Below the pieces are notes generated by a model. It saw only the letters and a list, made by a program, of their open reading frames with translations. It had not been told where the DNA came from and did no database searches. From Rhynchosporium graminicola (Eukaryota; Ascomycota; Leotiomycetes; Helotiales; Ploettnerulaceae), in the NCBI GenBank assembly GCA_900074885.1, contig FJUW01000020.1:212199-276198 (forward strand): 64,000 nt of DNA. The letters are read 5' to 3'. Positions 46,855 to 58,139 of this stretch are shown here, piece by piece. Position numbers and translations under genes: made by a program. Position 1 is the stretch's first letter. Each line of letters starts with the position of its first letter.

Positions 46855-47898
46855 ATGGCAAAACTCGCGACACTCCTCACCCTCTTAACCACCACACCCC
46901 TCATCCACGCCTCAATCCTCCCATCCCAATCCTCCCTCTCGCCACATCCCCCCACCACCAACTCGGACGACACACCCCTCCCCCTCGTAATCTGGCACGG
47001 CCTAGGCGACAACTACGCAGCAGACGGCCTCGCAGACGTAGCCGCATTAGCTGAAAAGGTTCATCCAGGAACATTCGTCTACATAATTCGTCTCGACGAA
47101 GATGCCTCCTCCGACCGCACCGCAACATTCTTCGGCAACCTGACACTCCAAATACAAAAAGTCTGCTCTGACCTCGCCTCGCACCCCATCCTGGGCACCG
47201 CGCCTGCCATTGACGCCCTCGGCTTCTCGCAAGGCGGACAGTTCCTCAGGGGATATATAGAGCGGTGTAACAACCCGCCCGTCCGCTCACTCGTAACGTT
47301 CGGATCTCAACACAATGGAATCAGTGAATTTCAGACCTGCGACTCCGGCGATTGGCTCTGTAAAGGCGCCCAGGGCCTGCTCCGCTCAAACACATGGTCG
47401 AGCTTCGTGCAGAATCAATTGGTACCCGCGCAGTATTTCCGCGATCCTTTACAACTGGATGATTACCTGTCATACTCGAACTTTCTAGCGGATATTAATA
47501 ATGAGAGGGTGTTGAAGAACGAGACTTACAAAGAGAATCTGGAGAAACTGGAGAGGTTCACGATGGTGCTGTTTGAGGAGGACGAGACTGTGATTCCGAA
47601 GGAGAGTAGTTGGTGGGCGGAAGTCGATGAGAATGGGAACGTGACTGCTTTGAGAGATAGGGAGATTTAAAAAGAGGACTGGTTGGGCTTGAAGGGGTTG
47701 GATGAGAAGGGCGCCTTGAAATTTGAAAGTACGAAGGGAAGACATATGAGTCTGAGCAGTAAAATTCTGAGGAAGACTTTCAAGGAGAACTTTGGGCCGA
47801 TGGGGAGGAGATTTGATGAGGAGGAGCTTCCAAGGGAGGCAGTGGGGAAGGATGGAATAGAGACAACGGCCGTGGGGGATTGGATGATGGAACTATAG
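46855..47898 (+). CDS. PPT1: Palmitoyl-protein thioesterase (PPT1-like), interrupted by an in-frame TAA
   Basis: The frame from ATG 46855 runs 271 codons to a TAA at 47668-47670, then stays open for 75 more codons to a TAG at 47896-47898. Seen: a signal peptide (about 19 residues), VIWHGLGDNY, nucleophile Ser125 in GFSQGGQ, and catalytic Asp in FEEDETV (about 243). After the TAA come KEDWLGLKGLDEKGALKF and GRHMSLS, whose His is the third catalytic residue (codon 297). Known: PPT1 enzymes remove palmitate from Cys in the lysosome or vacuole; human PPT1 has LYTQDRLGLK here, so the TAA sits where Tyr is expected. A 69-nt in-frame GTAGTT..AAAAAG intron (47606-47674) would remove the stop but also the conserved SSWW segment, and has poor signals. 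The truncated product would lack the catalytic His. Confidence 0.85.
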
Positions 47899-48303
47899 GG
47901 CTGGAAAAAGCGGATTGTAATTTAGTTTTATGAAACCCTGGTTATGGCATTCGGCGGGAGTTTATTTGGGAATCCTGGGTTCTAAGGAGGTTCTTCTACG
48001 CTTCATACCCTTGGGTAAAGCAGAAGTAGGAAACAGCAGGAAGTGTAACAGCACAGCATCTCCAAGGAGTCAAAACGAGACCCTAGTAACCAGGGTACAA
48101 CGTATATCTCTTTCCATCTCTTTGCACTACACATAGCCAGAAAGCCATAGCTACAGTAACGAACCCAAACATATTTTGACCGCCCCTCCATAACGCCTCA
48201 TACGCCAGGTAATGATTGATCAAACACCTCCAGCATCCTCTCCGGCATCTTCGCTCCAATCCATTCTTGCAGAGCAGTAAACAAACCCCAGTCTTCAGCG
48301 CAT
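47899..48303. other. Intergenic between convergent genes
   Basis: 3' flanks of the PPT1-like and Utp30-like genes; no other feature seen. Confidence 0.5.
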
Positions 48304-49597
48304 CTAAGCAGTGTAAGAAGCAGTCTTCTTCACCCTCTTACTAACCCTCGGCATCTCATCCGCACCAGCATCAGCCGCCGCTTCCGCCTTCTGCTTCTTC
48401 AATTTCTCCTGTCTCGCCTTAATCTCTCTATCGAGATTATCATCATTACTCTCCTTTAACACCTCGACCTTCTGCTTCTTATTCTTATTCTTCTTTCCCT
48501 CAATAGCAGCAACATCCTCACCCTCCATAACACCACTCTTCCTCTTTTTCCCCACATTCGCGGCCTGGATCTTCGTCCTTTCCTCCTCGCCGACAACATC
48601 CTTCTCCTCAGTCCACAACTCATCAGCCAACCAAATTGGCAGCGCGGCCGTCTCGGGACCCTTGATATGCAGAGATCGCACACCCCTCCATTTCTTAGGT
48701 ACATGTTTCTCGATTAACTCTGATGCCACAGCCTCGATATTCGCAGCTACCTTTTCAGCATCCCAGCTCGAATATCCGATTCTGACAGAAGTCTGTGTGG
48801 AAGGCGTGAGACTTGCAGTCGCGCATGCAATCGCGCGCTCAATCTCAGCGGCGACAGATTTTGGGGATCCAGCACCTCGTCCACCAGCTTCTTTTTCCCC
48901 TCGACCTTCTCCAATAGGCTTTGGTCTGGCAACACGCTTACCGTCAACTTTAGGTGCGGGCTCCGCGATATCGACTGGGATAGGTCGCTTTGTCGTTCCT
49001 TTGTAGAATGTCTTGCCGAGGAGCTTGGTCAATTGCGTGATAATTCTGTCGTCGGCGAGGAAGATATCGTGTTCGGCGTAGAGTTTCCGCTGCGCTTCAT
49101 ACTGGTTGTATTTCTTTTTCAGCTTGCTGACACCAACAACCTTTGTGATGCGCTGAGCAAGGGCTGGTGGGAAATTAGGGTCCAGCAGTAAATCTTTGTA
49201 GGTTCTTTGCGGGTCGGCGGTTATGAGGCAGATGGTTGTGGTTGCGGATGTGTTGAGTGCGTGAGGAACGGTGAGGCGCAGAGGTTTGAACTTTTTCTGT
49301 GTAATGATATGGGTTTTGGTCGTAAGGTTTAACCAGATGGGTGTCGACTCGTCGTCTTCATCTTGATCGTCTTCATCTTTCATAAGACTCTGCTTGCCTG
49401 ATGCCGTGGTAGCTTTCTCGGTGGTCTTGATATGTGCTAGGAGAGCTTTTGAAGCTTTCAATGTCTTGACAATCATAAAGTCAGTATGCGCAAGTATCCC
49501 GTGGAGAAGAATTGGTGTAGCTCACCTGCGCCGAATCAAGCTGGTATGGAGATCCGCTTTCCACCTTGGTGGTCAGCGCTGGAGATGCAGTAGGCAT
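48304..49597 (-). CDS. Ribosomal L1-domain protein, Utp30/Cic1 type
   Basis: Model of 410 residues: exon 1 49597-49526 (24 codons, MPTASPALTTKVESGSPYQL), a 61-nt phase-0 intron (GTGAGC..TCAAG), exon 2 49464-48304. Seen: an N-terminal helix followed by an L1-like fold (PIWLNLTTKTHI, KPLRLTVPHAL, ICLITADPQRTYKDLL, KLLGKTFYKGTTKRPIPV, then VRIGYSSWDAEKVAANIEAV) and a C-terminal tail very rich in Lys, Glu and Ala. Known: yeast Utp30 and Cic1/Nsa3 are paralogous nucleolar L1-domain proteins in the small-subunit processome and pre-60S particles. Which one is matched cannot be decided by eye, and most filamentous fungi name the gene after Cic1. Inference: nucleolar ribosome biogenesis. Confidence 0.88.
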
Positions 49598-50674
49598 CTT
49601 GTGAGGTCTGGGCGACGAGAAGTCTTGTCGATTGAAGTGTGAAAGGGGCAGATCGTCGAATTGATCTGGTGGTGAGGAGTGCAACTGAAGTTGTTGGGCT
49701 GCCTGCGGAATACTTTTCGATATGAAATTTTTAGGATGTCGGCAATCTAAACTCCGATCCAAGCTAGGCCTGTACAAGCATTAGCGTTTAAGCATCCCCA
49801 GCTTCAAGTCTGGCCAATCTGAATAGGTATGATTAAAGCAATAAAACATCGAGAACTTCATAGATAACAAGCAGCTGCAGGTCAAAGTTGTTCTCTTCCA
49901 TATGGAAATTGAATTTTACTCCTTCCAAAGCTGCAAATCTTAAACAATGCTTCTGCCTCAAAGATGTAAATCCTTATCCACACTTAATTGAACTCGTCCG
50001 AGTTGTCCGCGAGTTTCGGACTCGTGCTGCTTGTGCACGATTAATTACTTACTGCTTGGGAATTGAGGTTATTCTTCAAAATATCACAGCCACAACTACA
50101 CAGCAAAGCAAAGAATATCAGAAAGCGGAGGCTGTTGGACGATAGAAAGATAGCTGCTAACACACAACTACGAATACACCGACGACGATTCCGTTCATTC
50201 GTTACTTCTCCCTCCACCTATCCATAATTTTCGATACTCTTGTCAATCAACCGAACCAACGGGAAATCAAAGAATCAACACCCACAAACGAATGCAATTC
50301 ATCCATCGATACATCGCTCGCTCGCATCGCACGACCGCACCAACCAAGCACAAAAACCATTCCTACGATAAAGAGAAAAAGTGAGAAGGGAGTAAAATAC
50401 GAGAAACTAGAACCGAATCATTACGTTGTGTGTCAACGAAGCCCAGTCTGGTCGAGATACAGATCTCCTTCCCCTTACCCCCTCAAAGTTTTTTTTCATT
50501 TAACCAACCCGATACTTTTCCGTGTTCATTATGCATGATCGTTGCTGCTGGTCCGTTCTCTCAATGAATGACCAGCCGAGATCCGCGCATGCTTCACCAC
50601 ACATGAGCGAGTCCCAACCAGTCAATCATATTGGCAGATCCAGCTATAGGTCGTATACGGTCGGGGATGTGCAT
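49598..50674. other. Intergenic, 1.1 kb
   Basis: Promoter of the Utp30/Cic1-like gene and 3' flank of the Tts1-like gene. From about 50150 to 50520 the plus strand looks like a fungal mRNA leader (C/A- and CT-rich), with no coding sequence behind it on that strand; an antisense or non-coding transcript is possible. Confidence 0.35.
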
Positions 50675-51855
50675 TTACGAAGCCTTCTTCTGGATTGGAG
50701 CACCTCCAACGTACTTCCCGACATCGGTAGCGTCGTGGAATGTTCTGCCAGCACCCTTAACACCATCCCAGACTTGTCTGGCGACAGGCGGAGTGGATTG
50801 AGCACCGACCAAGCTGTCGATTCTGGCCCCGAGCTGCTTGAACTGACCCTGGACGAAGCTGCTCTGGGCGAAGCGCGCGCGGAGGAAAGCAGTGTAGATG
50901 GTGATCAAGATCCAAGAGCCCTTAGTGAACAAGATGGCGGCAAGAAGGAGACGGCCCCAGAGAAGGATCTCGAGGATAGCGACGAGGCCCATGGAGGCAT
51001 CATAATATTCCTTGACAAATTTTCCAATGGTTTCGGCGGTTGCATTTGGTTTTGTGGTGGCCTTGGCGGATGGGGAAGCTCCAGCTGCGGGGGCAACGAA
51101 TTGCGCTGGCTGGATAGTGGGGATGAGGTTTGTGCGCGTGTAGGTTGCGACGTGGAAGACGGAGTAGATTCCAAATGGGAGCATGGCGAGTGGGTATTGA
51201 GGTGCGAAGAGCCAGACGAGAGCCATCGCTGTATCGTCCAGTCAGCACATATGTAATTACGTAGCAATACGAGAAGAACTTACCCAAATATTGAACATTC
51301 TCATCGGAAGCAAGGGCAAGAGGACTGCCTTGAGCCTTTGCTCCACCTCTTGAGCGAGCACGGAAAGCCTTGTAGACGACGATTCCGTAGGTCACAGCTG
51401 CGGAGACGAAAGCAGTGCGGTATGAGAATAGTGCCCATCGGGAGTAGTAGTTGAAAGTAATGTAGGACAAGCCGTATCTAATGATGCAGAAGAGGAGTGT
51501 CAAGTGTCTATTTGGAAAGTGTCAGCTGAACTCTTGCACGCTTCTTCGTATGGGTACAGTCTATGTAGAGTCGGGTCTGGGTTGAAGGGTTGAATTCCCC
51601 TGAAGCTAAGGACAACGCTTCGTAAATGTAGCTCTGCCCCAGCTTCAAGATGCAATATGTTGTTTCTTGAGATAATCGACAAAGAGACATTACGTACCCA
51701 ACGAACCAAGCGACTGAAGAGAAGGGTATCAGCATATGCACACCAAGAATGAGGTCAGGTTAGAACCCGAGAATTATAAACTTACACTGGAGAGTTTGCG
51801 CGAGCTGCATCAATCGTTGCTGCAGCGGCAGCGAAGCAGAAGGAGGGGGAGCCAT
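50675..51855 (-). CDS. Pom33/Tts1 (TMEM33) family ER and nuclear-envelope membrane protein
   Basis: Model of 287 residues in four exons: 51855-51786, 51713-51698 (a 16-nt micro-exon), 51507-51284, 51228-50675. Phases are 1, 2 and 1, and the frame is continuous (LQFAWFVGHLTLLFC). Seen: a short polar N-terminus with QQRLMQLAQTLQFAWF, a hydrophobic segment LTLLFCIIRYGLSYI, two more membrane segments (FVSAAVTYGIVVYKAF; ALVWLFAPQYPLAMLPFGIYS), an Ala/Pro linker, the ILEILLWGRLLLAAILF helix and an amphipathic C-terminal part. Known: Pom33/Per33 in budding yeast and Tts1 in fission yeast shape the ER and help nuclear pore assembly. Without the micro-exon the N-terminal helix cannot be joined to the first membrane segment. 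Confidence 0.88.
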
Positions 51856-52860
51856 TGATGATATTGGGTTATATGGGGATATGCTCAAGAGTGGTCTTCA
51901 GGTTTTGTTGAAGTTGCGAGGGTTCAAGAGCAGAAGACGAGATCTGGTCTGTAGTTTTGTGGTGTCGTGTGCGGAAGAAGAAAGTTGGTGGGAAGGGAAG
52001 TTCTGAAGATGGCTGGGCTGGGATGTTCTCGTTCTGCACAGGCCAAAGGCAGGTTAGCTGCATCCTTGCGAAAACGTCACAGGCGTGAAAGAATGACCGC
52101 ATGTGAGTGAATCACAACTTACAGTTTAGTTTGTAAAGGCAATCAATTAATTGATGAGTTGTTTTTGGTAGGTAAACAATTAGTATTTGTGAAATCAAAT
52201 GTCAGCAAAACATTCAGGATATCGAAGTCATAAATATAAGTAACACGCAAACTCAATTGTACTACTGCCTTGATTCGCGCTTGAAGCCACATCACCGTGT
52301 CCTAACTGGCAGCTTCCTCCACTTGTAGCCAGGCTCCTTCGTCATCGATGTGGCGGCTCGACAGGATACCAACGTCAACAGCTACCTACTACTACAGCTA
52401 GATCCAAGGTCCAAGCTGTCTTCTAATAATACCTTTCACATGCTAGAGTCTCAACCCATATCATTATCCAATAGCAAAGCAGGAAATTCTCAACAGGGAT
52501 CTTCCCATATCAAAGCTGGAACTTCTTGGAGTCAATTATGATCCTCAGCTAATGCCACATCATGAGGGGTAAAGAGTCCGACTTATAGCCAGTCCCCGTC
52601 TCAGGCTATATGCAGGCGGATCAAGCAAGGACAATCTCGAAGACGAATTGTGCCAATCACACAGCTCACCAGATATAGGTCACATCGAATGGGCAGCGAT
52701 TGCATAGCTCCCAATATCAGTAGTGTACATAACTGTGGTATCATCCATAACGCCAGAATACATAGACATGCCACCCATTCCTAGCTCATCAAGCATACTA
52801 CCGCGCCCAAATTTGCTTGAAATGTTACACCATAACTATCGCCTTCCTCGATACTTCATC
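51856..52860. other. Intergenic, 1 kb
   Basis: Promoter of the Tts1-like gene and 3' flank of the Ctk2-like gene; no gene supported. Confidence 0.45.
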
Positions 52861-54494
52861 TCATCTCCTCGCCCTCTTATTGTGATAATAGCCACCCCTG
52901 TCAAAACCACCACCGCCCCTATCAAAGCCATTCCCTCTCCCAAATCCATTCCTCTGATGCTGATCATGTCTTGGACCTGAAGGTCTCTCCTCCCTCTTTG
53001 GCTCGATAGGCTCCTCAACTTCAATCTCATACTCCTCGTACTCGACCTTGGAGAACGTAGCCGTAATCTCATTCTCCCTCTTCGCCTGGTCCGTGTCAAG
53101 CATGAACCGGACAGTCCCATCTTGACCTTTATGACCAGTTCCCCGTCTGCCAGAGCCAGAAGAGCGAGGACTGAGTGTTGCCGGCGAATTGACATCTCGC
53201 CCGTTGGTACGAGCATCTATAGGACTGGCGGGTGTAGCAGGAGTCTTGGGCGTTTTGACATTAGTTCTTAGGCCATTGACACGGCGGATCTCATGTTGTT
53301 CTGTGTAGCGCTTTAGGGATGAATCTTCCATTTCCTTGTTGATAGGTATCCGAAGTTGATTGAATTGCTCGACGTTGTACCCCACTCCAACGATTGACTG
53401 TTTTGGCCAATTGGTATATAGATCAAGCAAATCGAGTATAGTCTCTAGGATCTCGTTTCTTGATGTATGCCACTTGCGGTATTTTGGTGATCGCTCGCCT
53501 CGGATGGCAGTTTGTTGCTTCTCGAGGAGCAAAGTTGCGAGCTCCATACATGCGAAAGCCATGGTCGAGCACGTCTGCTTTAGAGGCGCAAAGGTTCGGT
53601 ACAGGTCGATCATCATATTGTAGGCCACACGTGCAACATCCTTCTCGATCCCTGCCTCGTTCGCAAGCTTGAAGAGGTGTACATGGGGATATCGAACTCG
53701 AAAGTCAAAGTCCGAAGCCTCGAGCATAAGTCGTTCCAGACCGATGATGATTTTTGAGGGGGTTTCGAATGCCTTTGACTGTTAGCTACTGTATTCCCAA
53801 ACCTCTGGTATAACTTACAATATCATCTGGGCTCAGATGGTCTGCAGGTGCAACCTTGATGTTATGTGCCGCACACAATATCTCCCTCGACTTCTTAAGT
53901 GTGTCCTCGATCTTGCATGCGGTCAGCAGCGCCGCAGCGGCTGCATCTTGGAACTGATATTCATTGTCTCTATGGACTAGACGAAACTTGTGGTAATAGT
54001 GAGCAGCTGTGCAAAATGTACGAACGGGCCTATCGCCATTAGCATGAGGACTTCAACTTCTTGCACCGGAAATCCTACAATTGCAGAGCAGTCCGCACGT
54101 CATTGATCCATTGAACGCCCTGAAGTCTATAGGTATCCTCGCGTGTTGGATTGGAGCCAATAACCATCATCTTGTTTTGCAGCTGTTGCTGGAAGAGAAA
54201 GACTTGCGAGACATTGATCTGGGAAAGGGGAGGGCCTGTCGGATTCAGTACCATGACTGCGGGAGCCATTTGGTAGGGTTGCGAGTAGGGTCCGAATCGA
54301 TGGGCTTGGTACACTGGAGCGCCCTCGATATCTGCAATGGGCGTGCGAATGCTCGAAGAAGTGCTGCTTGTATATGAAGTGCTTGGTGGAAACGACTGGG
54401 GTACGAATTCATATTTGATGGTAGCTGGAGACGTAGGCTTTCGACCGCGCAAGGCCCGCAGTTGGGCTTGGGTAAGGCCCACCGTCGACGACAT
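52861..54494 (-). CDS. CTK2: CTD kinase cyclin subunit (Ctk2-like)
   Basis: Model of 512 residues: exon 1 54494-54079, exon 2 54029-53819, exon 3 53772-52861; introns of 49 and 46 nt with phases 2 and 0. Seen: a Ser/Thr/Pro-rich N-terminus, then the cyclin box built across the first join (YRLQGVQWINDVRTALQL-PVRTFCTAAHYYHKFRLVH), DAAAAALLTACKIEDTLKKS, and the second fold (IIIGLERLMLEASDFDFRVR, YPHVHLFKLANE). The C-terminus is disordered, ending in an RGG-type Gly/Arg/Phe-Asp tail. Known: Ctk2 partners Ctk1 and Ctk3 in the CTDK-I complex that phosphorylates Ser2 of the RNA polymerase II tail. Inference: a nuclear protein; the RGG tail may bind RNA. Taken alone the first frame stops at the intron, so it must be spliced. 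Confidence 0.92.
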
Positions 54495-55197
54495 TTTAGG
54501 TTGAGACCTGGTACAGGACCCGCTCGAGACCAGGATATTGATTGGTACTGGTACGGAAGTGTCGTGTGATCTTGTTATCTCCGATCGATAAGACTTGACG
54601 GGTGCAGCCTTCTTCAGCCTTGTCTGCTGATTGTCTGCTGAGGTGCTTTGAGATGATGGTTGTTGTGCTCAATTTTTGTTTGGAGAAGAGGAACCCAATG
54701 AGGCTCACTCTTGAGAAAGGCTGCAGCTGAAATTTGTTGGCAAGGCTAATTCGTGATCCAATCGTTCTTACCTCGAGAAGTCGCGCGCAAAGCTGAACTC
54801 GCAAGCGTCTGCCTTGTCAGTGACTTAGCCTTGTCTGAAGAGCAAAGTACCTTACCTACGCAAACATGTAGCCATATAAGGATATAAGATAGAGCAGAGC
54901 AATAGAATGTTGCTCATACGGTTCACAACTTAAGTATCCATTAAAGGACCATCAATTGCATGACTGTGTACCGTTTTGCAACGGTTACTCATTTTGATAC
55001 TTCGATATAAAATCCCATCCATGCAAGGTACCTGTCCTATCCTGCAATCTTGGGTTTCCCAGCATGAAACCGCCTTCCAATAGGATACTGCATCGTTTTC
55101 TTCCTATAACAATCTCCAAACTTTCTGATTGAGACATGGACCAAATAAGCTGCCTACCACAATCGACCACCTCATCCAACCTCTTTACCTACCTTCC
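54495..55197. other. Intergenic
   Basis: Promoter of the Ctk2-like gene and 3' flank of the small gene at 55198-55566; nothing else supported. Confidence 0.45.
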
Positions 55198-55566
55198 TTA
55201 GACCTGCCTCGTACCCTCTCCCCCCTCCGTAAATCCAGCTCCCTGATTCGGCTCCTCCTCCATGATCTCATTCTTAACATACACGTCTCTCTTGAGATCA
55301 TCGAACTTGAAGCTCTGCACACGCTTGAAGTTGGGTTTCCAATTCTCGGTAGGACTGTGAAGGGCCTCGCCTTGGGAGTTGCGGCGGCCGTCGGGTATGC
55401 TGACGTGCTGGATGTCGGAGCCAGGTGATATGGGGGTGCAGGTCTTGGTTTCGGTTTGAGTATTGGATGAGGAGTGAATAGGGAGATCTTGGGAGGGAGC
55501 GCTAGAGTTTTTGTTGCTGGCTGTGAATGGGTCGGAGAAGGGTGGTTGTTCAGTTGAGGATGCCAT
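55198..55566 (-). CDS. Small conserved fungal protein
   Basis: 122 residues from a true ATG at 55566, single exon. The first half is Ser/Thr/Pro/Gln-rich. The second half carries an ordered motif (PDGRRNSQGEALHS, then WKPNFKRVQSFKFDDLKRD), followed by a negatively charged stretch and a short GFTE tail. From memory this DGRR..W.P..R.QS..DLK pattern recurs in short filamentous-ascomycete proteins of unknown role; no search was run. No signal peptide or membrane segment. It is the leftmost gene promoter-side of a 2.5-kb gap. Confidence 0.75.
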   Translation of the reverse strand: MASSTEQPPFSDPFTASNKNSSAPSQDLPIHSSSNTQTETKTCTPISPGSDIQHVSIPDGRRNSQGEALHSPTENWKPNFKRVQSFKFDDLKRDVYVKNEIMEEEPNQGAGFTEGGEGTRQV

Positions 55567-58139
55567 TGTTGTGTTGATTAGTGAATAGGATAATTTCTTC
55601 TTGGGTTTATTTTGGTATGAGTGTTCGCGATAATGCTGTGGATTATTGTTGAAGTTGTAGGCAGATCAAGTTCTGGAAGTGGACACACAATCAGCAAGCC
55701 TATTTAGACCGAAAAGAGAAGGAGCAACAGAACAAAACAAAACAAAACATAGAACGTACTTTTCTTGAGAATGGGCATGTGTCTCCAATCACAATTCGGT
55801 AGCGGGGTAAGCACGCCTCTTATACAAGCCTTCCCACTTACCTCGTGCTCCTCTATTCCTCTCGCCCTCCTCTGCTGGTGGCAATCCGACGCGAGTAACA
55901 TCCAGGCATCCAGGCAGTCCTACAATCCATCACCCCTTATTGACTAAGGACTGCACTCTTCCTCGCCCATGCAGGATCATCATCCAATGGTATATCCCGG
56001 GATGAAACGATCAGGCATGCGAAGAACAGGAGATTCATGGCCAGGCCTGCCTCGTGATCCCATGACGGTCAAACGAGGGGTGATGGAGCTTGGAAATCTG
56101 GTAAAGCTGCAGCTGTCAAAAGCTCAGGGGTCCAAGCGAATTCAGTGCGGGGTGAAGTTAAGCGATTTGCCACTGGGTTTGTTTACTTGCGTAGCACAGC
56201 ATTTCCATGTCGTGTATTCTGTTTTCGGTCTGTCTTTCTGATGAAAGTCTCATCGATCATTACATGCATATTAAATTATTTCGAGGCATTGATATTCTTC
56301 TTCGCTCCCAAACTTCGGATATCCACGACAACGCCTCCTACGCTGGCCAAGAGTGATTAGATGGCTCGGACTTGAATCAGAAATGACCAGGATTTTAATA
56401 TCCGAGGGAAAGAGACAATATGAGGACTACCTTACGAAACCAAACTCTTCGCCTAGTCCTGGAATCTTTTGCAAAGACAAGATTAAGAACCGGTGCGAAC
56501 AGCATTATTGATTTTGCCTTGAACTTAGTCGTCGTTCCCGAGTCGGAAACCTGTCCAGACTCGGCAATAATCCCAGCATAGGTTTTCCTTATACTAGCTA
56601 CTCTCTAAGATTTGGACTCCGACTTTAGATCAAAAGCGAAGTCTCTGCCTAAGTCCAGAAGATTCCGGTCTGAAAGATATGCGAAATGTTGTATTCACTC
56701 TGTACTCCTTGGAGCCAGGAGATGCCTCTCTCGCTAATGGCTACCTCCCCCTAGGAACATATATACTGAACCTCTTGCTCAATTCCTTTCTTTGAACCAC
56801 AACTTCACAACAACAAAGCTGCCGCCAGCTTTGCCTTGATCACTAGCCTCAAGGTCGACCTCTTGAGTACTACCTCACTCTGAGCGCGTTCATTACACCA
56901 GCTCTAATTCATAAATTTCCCCCGATGTCAGCTCCGCACTACCTATTTCGAAGAGGATATGTCGCAAGCCATTGGAGTAAGAGCCTGATCTATGAAGTAA
57001 ACTGACGAAATATTTATCTGCCCCTAAATTTTCACGTCTTCCCTTGGATAAAAAGCCTTTGCTGGAGGGTTGATCATGCTCTACTTTTTCAGATGTGGCA
57101 CGGGGATGCGTTTCAGAACTCGTGTAATTCTGAAATGAATAGTGGGGATGCAGTGCGTGCAATTTTCCTACGGTCTGATGGCTGGTTGGGTCACAACACA
57201 TAACGTTTCTTTTTTACCTTCTCGCAGAATGGTTTTCAAGGAATGAGCACAGGGTGTGAGGAGGGATTCTTCGCAATCAGAAACGATGATCACATAACTA
57301 TGGACAGCTTTACAACGATGGTTCATGGCCCACTGGGACAGCAGCTACTCTTCTCATATCAGGATCCTAAAGCCTTATAAATAGCCTTTTGATAGCCGTC
57401 GTAGGTACGCTAGAGAAAGCAGATTTTTTACTCACAAACAACTATGCGATGGCTTTTATATCACTATTTTCTTATCTCCTTCAGAGGAGCTTGTTTAAGT
57501 CTAAGCTCACGGGATCCTACGGAAACTTCTTCCTACGACTGTAGCATATGTCTGACATTCCTTTCACCGATCTCGCTCTCTGCGAGCTGTTGCATGTGTG
57601 AAATACCTCTTGGACTACTCTTGATACTGTGCAATGCAAATGCTAGCGAGTCTCCTCTCTCCTGAAATATATGTAAGTGACTTTCCGCACATTCTTTGAC
57701 ACTAACGTAAAGCTACCACAAACCAATCTTGATACTCCCACCAACTCCTCCATGACAGCTCATCTTCACCTAACAGCTATGTACAATTTTCAGGTACAGG
57801 TAGGTAATACTCTGTAAATAACTGTCAGATGTAAATGCATAACAATTACCGGATCATAAGCGTATGTGCAGATTGATCCACCCTTTTAAAGTAGGTAGGA
57901 GTGAATGAGGTGGTGGAGTATGATGTCTTGGCATTCTCGCTTAGTCCGCTCCATCGTGCCTTCCATGTTTGGAGATGTCCCTTCCTGGTGCAGCGCACAC
58001 GCTAGTAGCCTAATTGACAAGATTCTGCCCAACATCTCCCTGTTTTCTTCAAACTCAACAATCCCTTCATCTACCACAGTGACCTCAAGTCCGATCGCGC
58101 ATTATCACCTCCAATCGGCCTCGCCGTCGACCAAGCAGA
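55567..58139. other. Intergenic, 2.6 kb
   Basis: No gene supported. Frames at 55969-56241 (plus), 56893-57201 (minus) and 57444-57665 (plus) have no domain or splice logic. The last 250 bases form the leader of BTB-like copy D. Confidence 0.4.
55731..55749. repeat. Short (AAAAC)n tract
   Basis: Four consecutive AAAAC-type units on the plus strand, upstream of the small gene at 55198-55566. Confidence 0.9.
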
